From assembly GCA_022419385.1 (NCBI GenBank), contig JAJUBI010000004.1, forward strand, positions 2,833,286-2,897,285: a stretch of 64,000 nt of DNA. Reading direction: 5' to 3'. Position 1 is the first letter of the stretch. Each line of letters starts with the position of its first letter. The translations under genes were made by a program, and so were the position numbers. Of the stretch, positions 57,690-64,000 are shown one piece after another. This stretch comes from Paraconiothyrium sp. Pb-2020. Taxonomy: Eukaryota; Ascomycota; Dothideomycetes; Pleosporales; Didymosphaeriaceae. The notes below the pieces were generated by a model that worked only from the letters and a program-made list of their open reading frames with translations, was not told the origin of the DNA and did not search any database.

Positions 57690-59363
57690 TCACATTACCA
57701 CACACACATCATCGTCATCCTCGTCTTTCGACTTCTGTTTCTCAGGCCTGTTGGCTTGCTTGCCCTTCACCTCTTCCAGCTGATACTCACTCTCTCTTCC
57801 CCCATACAACCAAGGGCAGCAACCATAAGAATCATCCCTGTCGTCTTGTGCCTCATCGCCAATCATCATCGCAGGGTGCGAAGCACTCGTTACCTGTTGA
57901 CCGTAGTCATGACTATACGCTGTCGCAACGACATCGTTCTGTGCAAGCGGAAGGTACGTGTACGACCCTTGAGTGAGGATAGGCTTAACCAAAGTGTTCG
58001 AGGTGAATTCCGGATCGCCGGACTGATGTTTCTGCGGCTCATATCTCATATCCACGCGCGAGTAAGAGTACTCGTTTGACGCGTATGGTGTATGGTGGGA
58101 AGGAGGTGATGCAAAGGGGACTTGGTGTGAAGGCGGCGAAGGTTGATGTATTATTATTACCTGGGGCTGAGTTGTGTTGGATTGAGACCGCTTCGATTGG
58201 AGTTCTTGTGGAGGACTTACTGGTCCAGGGTCCAGTCGGGTCGTATGTGTGGGGGCATTGACGTTGATCGTAGTGGGCACTGGTAGACGGGAGGGTTTCC
58301 ACTTGTACTCCTTGATCTTGCGCTCCTGGTAACGTTCTGAACCTTCGATAGAGGCCTTGGACGTGTGCTCTTGGGTCTTTTGCTCTTGGGCGCGATCAAA
58401 GGGTTCGACTGAAGTACGATGATCGCGTCTTCGCATTTTGCGTTTTGACGCATCCTGCGAAGCGCTTGTCTGGGCCGCACTCGAGCAATTGACTTCTAGC
58501 GGCAGCGGACTTGGCGATGTTCGAACTGAATCGGTGAGGCCCATGGGGGCCATATGCTGGTTTGATGGCACGACTGACTGGCAACTAGGTGGGAAAGCAC
58601 TATTGGCCGTGTGCGGTGCGCCTCGCGATTTCGAATGATCCTGAGTATCGAAAGATGTAGCGAGGGTAGCCGCGTTATCGAACGACCTCTCCTGTAAATT
58701 CTGGAACGGCTTCGCTTTCTCGGCTTGTCTCTTCACTTTTGCTTCTTTCTTTGCCGCTTTTGCTTCTTTCTTCGCCTGTCTCTCCGCCTTCTCTTCTGGC
58801 GTCCTCTTCTTCTTCTCCTTCCCTTCTTTGACGGGCACTGTAGTAGTGATGATGAATTGGCTATGTTGCCCACCACCAGCGTTACTTGGTAGGACGCCAG
58901 TACCACTGACCACTTCTCTTCTTTTCTGGGTCGCCAGAGGGTCGTAAGTGTTGTGTTGGCTCAGAGTTGTTTGGGAGGCATCCTGCGCGTATCCTAAAAC
59001 TTCATTGCTGATCTGAGTCGCGATGACGGGCATTGGCCTGGACACAGTAGGCGGCGCTGATAAGGGTGGCGATAACACTGGCGAGCTTACACTCTCCTGC
59101 AAAGGGCGTGCGTATGCGCCAGAAACCTCCTCAGTATCTCTGGACGTAACTCGCTGTTCGGCCGATGTAGCTATTGCGTGGTTGGTCGTGCTTTGATTCT
59201 TCAATCGCTGGAGGTTTTGTACTACATTTGGAAGTTTAATCGGTTGAGTTGCGCTTCTAGAACCTTTTAAAAGTGGCGACATCGCGTTCGACGGGGCAGT
59301 AGAGGTCGCCTCACATGAAGTTGATGAGGAAGGCAGGTTCATAGCAGACGGAGGCAGAGACAT
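57690..59363 (-). CDS. Disordered protein with C-terminal CaaX box
   Basis: A single open frame; the first ATG (59363) gives 557 residues, though the frame is open a further 36 codons to a TTG and an upstream exon is possible. Nearly the whole protein is Ser/Pro/Gln/Thr-rich and predicted disordered by composition. A Lys/Ala/Glu-rich helix (KKRTPEEKAERQAKKEAKAAKK) lies at about 185-215. Near the end come a YGCCPWLYGG patch and an acidic DEDDDD run followed by the terminal tetrapeptide CVVM, a textbook CaaX signal for farnesylation. The adjacent CC pair could be palmitoylated. So a membrane-tethered, unstructured protein is likely; the family is not recognised. Confidence 0.72.
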   Translation of the reverse strand: MSLPPSAMNLPSSSTSCEATSTAPSNAMSPLLKGSRSATQPIKLPNVVQNLQRLKNQSTTNHAIATSAEQRVTSRDTEEVSGAYARPLQESVSSPVLSPPLSAPPTVSRPMPVIATQISNEVLGYAQDASQTTLSQHNTYDPLATQKRREVVSGTGVLPSNAGGGQHSQFIITTTVPVKEGKEKKKRTPEEKAERQAKKEAKAAKKEAKVKRQAEKAKPFQNLQERSFDNAATLATSFDTQDHSKSRGAPHTANSAFPPSCQSVVPSNQHMAPMGLTDSVRTSPSPLPLEVNCSSAAQTSASQDASKRKMRRRDHRTSVEPFDRAQEQKTQEHTSKASIEGSERYQERKIKEYKWKPSRLPVPTTINVNAPTHTTRLDPGPVSPPQELQSKRSQSNTTQPQVIIIHQPSPPSHQVPFASPPSHHTPYASNEYSYSRVDMRYEPQKHQSGDPEFTSNTLVKPILTQGSYTYLPLAQNDVVATAYSHDYGQQVTSASHPAMMIGDEAQDDRDDSYGCCPWLYGGRESEYQLEEVKGKQANRPEKQKSKDEDDDDVCVVM

Positions 59364-60916
59364 TGATAGGCCTCGACTACTGTGATGTCTGTCGAGAGGC
59401 GGGAGCTGTTGGTGGAAATGCTGAGTCTGGTTCAAAGAATCTGACGAAGATATAGAACCAATATGAGTCAAGAAGCCTCGCAGAATTGAACGGTCTTGTT
59501 TTTGGTGTAACTTCCGAGATGTTCCGCTATCAGTCGTTAGGATTATGGTACTAAAATCTTGAATGAAAATGCGAAGATTGATTCAACCCAAGGTGAAGGG
59601 AGTTCGAAGGCTTTACACCAAAAAAGATCTCAGAAGTGCATCGAGTAACTGAATTGTTCCTCAAACGCGGGTATCAGAGTAAATCCACTCTAGCGCCATC
59701 TCCGATGAGGCTCAAGCTTATACTTAGTTACAGCAAGGGGTCACATCCAAGGCTGAGTACGCCGCCAATGCATCCATTGAACAAGGCGTCGACAACAGAA
59801 ATATGCAGAATAAGCACAGGTTGGCCGGCATTTTCTCACCGGAAGGATGCTGTACTGCAAATTGCCGCGGACAATTGGTCTCTTTCCCAGACTGCGTCGG
59901 CCTTGCCCGATTGGCTAAACGACAGCCCAGCTGACAGGAAGGCAACATACGTTGAGGTTAAATTGGAAACATCTCCACAAGGGTTGGTGCAGCCCTGGGC
60001 GAAGTTGGATCACAAATCGACAAAATCGTCTCAGCCTCGGTCATGTGAATCCAGGCTGTTGGCTGAGCTCAAGAGGTTTTACACCTCGGCGTCTAAAACA
60101 AGATGTAGAACCCGGGTACATCAACAACTGATGGTGATATACATTGTGGTTGATCTATTGAAGCATACTACGCTTCAATGTGTGATAATTAGGTGCATCT
60201 GCGTGTATTGTCGAGATTGAGCGACTACATACCTCAGGTACATGACGTTACCCATCTGAGACGCAAGTTTTGATCAAACTCTGATAGTGTTGTGTTTTGA
60301 TATGTTAATATGTAGCTGAATGTTATTGGGCAGCAATCCCTGCCTACTTTGCACCAGAGTCTATGCAAACGTGTATTGCCAAGAAAATGTGGCTGCAGCC
60401 TGATGCACACTTATGTACGTTCGTACGCTAATCCAAATTGGATCTTTCCCGCTTGCTTGGTCCAAAACTTTAGTGGACATGTTCAAAAAGCGTTTGACCG
60501 GTTTGCACGAGCCACACATGCATGGCTGACTATCACAGAGCCGCCTCGCTGATAACCACACGAGCTTATCAAAATAGAACCCTTGTGGCAGCAGGCATGG
60601 CCTTAATATTCGTGTGACCTTCCGCATATGCTCCTTTCAAACAGCGAGGCTTACCCACCTAAGCCTTCGAGCTTCGCCCCCATGCGACCTGGGGCTCTTT
60701 CTACCGTACGTGTCGGGTATCTAACACAGAGCCAAAGCGTAAGCTGTGCTATAATGTGACTAGTTCAATATAAAACCATCTGTCAACTGAAGGCACGCTT
60801 GAGGAGTCTTGAAGTTACAACCTAGCAGTGCAATTTCCACAAATCCCTAGGTATTTTCGACCTGCGTTGTTCATTCTCCCTACATTGAACTTTTGAACCT
60901 GTTATAATACGAATCC
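59364..60916. promoter_or_regulatory. 1.55-kb divergent intergenic region
   Basis: Promoters of the CaaX protein (leftward) and the FIG1-like gene (rightward). A 194-codon plus frame at 59636 starts with GTG and shows no domain; not called. Confidence 0.4.
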
Positions 60917-61889
60917 ATGGCCTGCTTCGCTAAAAGGAGAGGCGGATACGCCAGGCCACCCATATCCAAGAGCCATAATACGAAAAACAAAAGGTCTGCC
61001 AAACGGCCGAATCACAGACGTATTTCTGGGAGTCTTGCGGCTCTTTTCTATCTTCTCTCTCTGGTACTCGCTGGTAAGCTGCGTCATACTTCGCGAACTA
61101 GGTCTTCAGTCTCACCGTCAACATTAGCTATCACTTTGTCGAGTTGCTCCTACTCTAGCCGTTTCTCAAAGTCGCTGTACGTGGCAGAAATCCGAAGAAA
61201 TTCAACTGAGGGCACTCCGGAACTGCATCTAAGCGTGGGATATTTCGGTACGTTGTGACCGCACCACTGCTTGACAAAACTGATATCGTTTAGGAGGTTG
61301 CGTCACTCTATCTGACAACGCTTTTTCACTTGGTCAAGCTTCCAATCGATCTGAAATTACTGAAACACGATGCATTATGAACATGTATGCGCACGATGAG
61401 GACGATCTCCTCGAAGAACTCTCCGAAGGATTAGAGAGCTCGGCGAGTGAATACATCGGAAGGTTCCTAAATGACACAATACCCCAAGCTCGTCATCTAC
61501 AAAAGGATGTGTTCTACTTCGCAAAACCATTGGCGCAACTGGTTCTATTCACCCTCGGAGGTGCGATGCTTTTCACGGCGAGCACCAACATTGTGGCCAA
61601 GAAGTCCTACCGATATTTGCTGGTTCTGTCATTTCTTTCCATTGCGTTTGCAATGGGTCTGATGTTTGCAACCGCCTTCGGGTCCCTTCAAGCCCTCCAT
61701 GGGCTGGTAAATGAGCAAGACTCTCAACTTCCTGGCTGGTTCATCAACGTCAAAAATGATTCGATTCACTTTGCCGACCGACTATACTACATCCAAGTGG
61801 CGCAAGGGGTCATGGTAATCTGTTTCGCTATCTCCATGGGTCTCATGTTTATTGGGGGCCTCAGACCACAACGTAAAGGAACAGTCTAG
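60917..61889 (+). CDS. FIG1-like membrane protein
   Basis: Three exons, 60917-61073, 61128-61247 and 61294-61889, give 290 residues. A basic N-terminus precedes TM1 (SLAALFYLLSLVLA). The extracellular loop has SLYVAEI and LSVGYFGGCVTLSD, the G-Y-F-G-x-C signature of the Fig1 family (calcium influx and membrane fusion in mating). Three further helices follow (LAQLVLFTLGGAMLF, YLLVLSFLSIAFAMGLMF, VAQGVMVICFAISMGLMF). Splice 2 is fixed by GYFG|GCVT. The first intron (54 nt, GTAAGC...ATTAG) is stop-free and divisible by three, so retention would insert 18 residues without breaking the frame. The long hydrophilic loop before TM2 (DEDDLLEELSEGLE) is acidic. Confidence 0.82.
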
Positions 61890-62069
61890 ATGGTCGGACA
61901 GGTGGAGCATGGGATAGCAGCAGGTTGGCGAGGCGGAGAGAAGGTGCGGATATGACTCTGTAGAGTAATGGCTAGATGAGGAGTAAACCTAAACGTTTCC
62001 TAATTCACTATATACGATTGTGGCCCTCAGAATGATTCTCAGCCCAATCAATAACAATATACATCTCGA

Positions 62070-63062
62070 TCAAGGCTTAGACTCATTCCTAGCATATTCT
62101 TTGGGCCTCGTATAACGGCATTTCCAAGCATACATCCACTCTTTTCCAACCTTGTACAGGAAGATGGTGATGAGGGCGATGAGTAGTAACGATGTGACTA
62201 CCATGATAAAAGTGCTGGAAAAACGGTAAAGGCCCACTAGACCACGCCAGTGAGCATCGTATCCTTCAATAGTGGCCGACAGCTGCATGGCCCCCAAGAT
62301 CACTGAGATTATGCCAAACAAAAAGAGTAGGGGAGGATAGAAGCTCGCGAAATAGTCGCCGTACTGTCGATATGTGCGATGATAGTATGGTTTGTGGAGC
62401 AGCAATTTGCTATAGAGATTGAGTCTTGTGAGGCGGATCTCCCCGAACCTGAATCTTGGCGATACTTCTTCGTCGCGAATGGCGAGTAGCTTCGAGCGCA
62501 GCAGGCGCCACTGGTCCCAGCTAATGAGGTCTGGGATGAGCGAGAAAGAGTTGAACTTTGCGATTCGGAGATCCGATTCGTATTTGATCAAATAAGCATA
62601 CGAGCGAATGAAACCCAAGGCACTAGAACGCAAGAGTGCTTTGTTGCCTTCTGAATGGTCGCTGCTTGCGAGAATATATCGCCAGAAGTCTTGAGACAAA
62701 AGATATCTTGGAAGAGGCTTGAGATGTATTCGATCGTAGAACCACACGAGATGTAATTTTGGTTCTTCTGTAACAATTATCTCCCTCCCCTTCACCCTCT
62801 GGCGATGAAGTGGGGAGATGTTTCCACTCCGCTGTTCGGTCATCATCCAGAGACGATCCGACAACTCGTCGAGATCACGACATAGTAGATCTTCTAGCAA
62901 GAAATCGGAGAGAGCAGTCGAATCCTTGATCACTATGTCCGGATATCCGGGTAGAGACATGGACGGTGTACCGTGACTCGAATTTTGGTCAGGATCGGAC
63001 ACAGAAGGCAACAATTCAACGAATTCATGAGACTCTCTCCGAGATAGGGGCGACATTAACAT
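62070..63062 (-). CDS. DUF6601 family membrane protein
   Basis: A 330-residue intronless frame. The pattern is that of a fungal uncharacterised family I know as DUF6601: DLDELSDRLWM, HRQRVKGREIIVTEEPKLHLVW, IHLKPLPRYLLSQDFWRYIL, SALGFIRSYAYLIKYESDLRIA, WDQWRLLRSKLL, FRFGEIRLTRLNLYSKLL and YGDYFASFYPPLLFLF. Two membrane helices follow near the C-terminus (about 232-254 and 281-303). The first 60 residues are hydrophilic. Function unknown. Two ATGs lie two codons apart (63062, 63056); the first is given. It is convergent with the FIG1-like gene, 180 bases between stops. Confidence 0.85.
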   Translation of the reverse strand: MLMSPLSRRESHEFVELLPSVSDPDQNSSHGTPSMSLPGYPDIVIKDSTALSDFLLEDLLCRDLDELSDRLWMMTEQRSGNISPLHRQRVKGREIIVTEEPKLHLVWFYDRIHLKPLPRYLLSQDFWRYILASSDHSEGNKALLRSSALGFIRSYAYLIKYESDLRIAKFNSFSLIPDLISWDQWRLLRSKLLAIRDEEVSPRFRFGEIRLTRLNLYSKLLLHKPYYHRTYRQYGDYFASFYPPLLFLFGIISVILGAMQLSATIEGYDAHWRGLVGLYRFSSTFIMVVTSLLLIALITIFLYKVGKEWMYAWKCRYTRPKEYARNESKP

Positions 63063-63784
63063 GTCAGGTAGGCGAAAAGGATGTCTTCAGACACGAGGTT
63101 CAAAAAATGGTATTTAGGGGCCAACACATCCAAGACATTTATCATCTGCGGTGGCGTGCAGGTTTCGCCTGCTCGACCAGCTTGTCTCAATGTGCAAGGA
63201 TACGCCGATAGAGTTCGATAGGTCGACCGAAACGGACCGTTGACGAATGCGCTAGGCAGTCCCTGTAGGGTGGTAGAATGTAGGCGTACTATTGCTACGC
63301 AGCTGCTATAGTTGGCGTTTCCCATTGCCGCCCGTTAGGCTAAATACATGGTTTGGCGAGGCTGCATATGCAATGTTTAGTAGTAGAGCCAACCACCATC
63401 GACAACCTTCAGCCCACCATCAGACGGACATCCCGGCGTACAAGGGTTAGCACAATCTAAGAAAGTAAGGATCACGTCGCCACGGCGCTAACAATGACTA
63501 GGGTACTCACCGGTGCTCTTGACGAGGCTGAGACACAGCCTTAGGTTATTTCAAGATCGCACCTGAGAGAGAGGACAGACAAACGGGACCGTGTAACAAA
63601 AGCGAAAGGTAAAAACGCTCTAAAACACAGGGAAGCGTATGTGAGGTAGCTGTGTCTGATGCTTTAAATTCTTCTTGATACCAACACATGTGCTGCAATA
63701 TCGCCAGACAGTCTTGCAAATTGCTTCACCTTCACTTTCAGTATATTTCACTTTCTCGTGTTTGATCCACTCATATTCGTGAGC
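63063..63784. promoter_or_regulatory. 722-bp divergent intergenic region
   Basis: Promoters of the DUF6601 gene (leftward) and the gene leaving the window (rightward). No coding signal supported. Confidence 0.4.
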
Positions 63785-64000
63785 ATGAGTGTCACCACGC
63801 CTGATTTTCCAGCCCGGAAGGAACCCAAGCGACGAAGTTTTCGCGCCCATGGGATTCCCTATGAGTGGACGCTCGATGATATCAACAAAAGATTTGCCAG
63901 TCGGTTTCCGGCTGCCTCATTCACGTTTAGCTCAATGTGTAGAGCCTTTAGCGGTGACAAAAGGACTGCTGTCCTCACAGTTGAGCCACCGTTCCCAGAA
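63785..64000 (+). CDS. N-terminus of a protein leaving the window (RRM-like start)
   Basis: From ATG 63785 the frame is open to the window end (72 codons). After a basic leader, residues about 18-70 read RSFRAHGIPYEWTLDDINKR, FTFSSMCRAF and KRTAVLTVEPP. This suggests a beta-alpha-beta-beta RRM-like fold. Such a domain, with FRVxGIPxxW and a TAxLTF strand, heads a group of large fungal proteins that continue into SERAC1-like hydrolase, NACHT or ankyrin modules. That continuation is inference from memory and cannot be checked here. Note the neighbouring membrane protein is not obviously related. Confidence 0.5.
   Translation, partial: MSVTTPDFPARKEPKRRSFRAHGIPYEWTLDDINKRFASRFPAASFTFSSMCRAFSGDKRTAVLTVEPPFPE

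Noticed and set aside
59636..60220. 194-codon plus-strand frame
   Set aside because: GTG start, no domain, no splice support.

Overview
The window is nuclear DNA of a filamentous ascomycete (Pezizomycotina; a Dothideomycete-like gene set, though class is a guess). The reasons are short introns (mostly 42-75 nt) with CTRAY branch sites, two Zn(II)2Cys6 regulators, a PTH11/rhodopsin-type membrane protein, a FIG1-type protein, a DUF6601 membrane protein and widely spaced single genes on both strands. There are no operons, no CRISPR and no recognisable transposon; I found no tRNA or rRNA gene. I built 28 gene models by joining open frames across splice sites; 38 introns were resolved by frame continuity plus family conservation.

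Left part (1-16.5 kb): an RGG-rich protein running off the left edge, divergent from MTC1; a DUF2462/UPF0390 small basic protein; a dihydroxy-acid dehydratase without visible mitochondrial presequence and with an 8-nt exon; RPS19 with a 5-nt exon; a zinc-independent MDR reductase; a secreted amidase; a secreted GH43 glycosidase.

Middle (18-41 kb): a membrane-anchored alpha/beta hydrolase fused to a dual-specificity phosphatase; two small charged/low-complexity proteins; a BTB protein; DOA1/PLAA; a rhodopsin-domain membrane protein; a gene-poor 3.6 kb block; a divergent DUF2237 protein; an unrecognised single-pass membrane protein; a small hypothetical protein.

Right part (41-64 kb): a Zn2Cys6 regulator; a ubiquitin-like domain ending in LRLRGG fused to about 810 unrecognised residues (the strongest candidate for an undescribed system); a second Zn2Cys6 regulator whose 3' part shows a reading-frame break; a methyltransferase convergent with IRC6/p34; SmD3 divergent from GEP4; a disordered protein ending in a CaaX box; FIG1-like and DUF6601 membrane proteins; and the start of a protein leaving the window.

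The genes are mostly unrelated housekeeping and accessory functions. Ubiquitin biology recurs (DOA1, ubiquitin-like fusion, a PY-motif protein, a BTB protein), but nothing shows that these are functionally linked.
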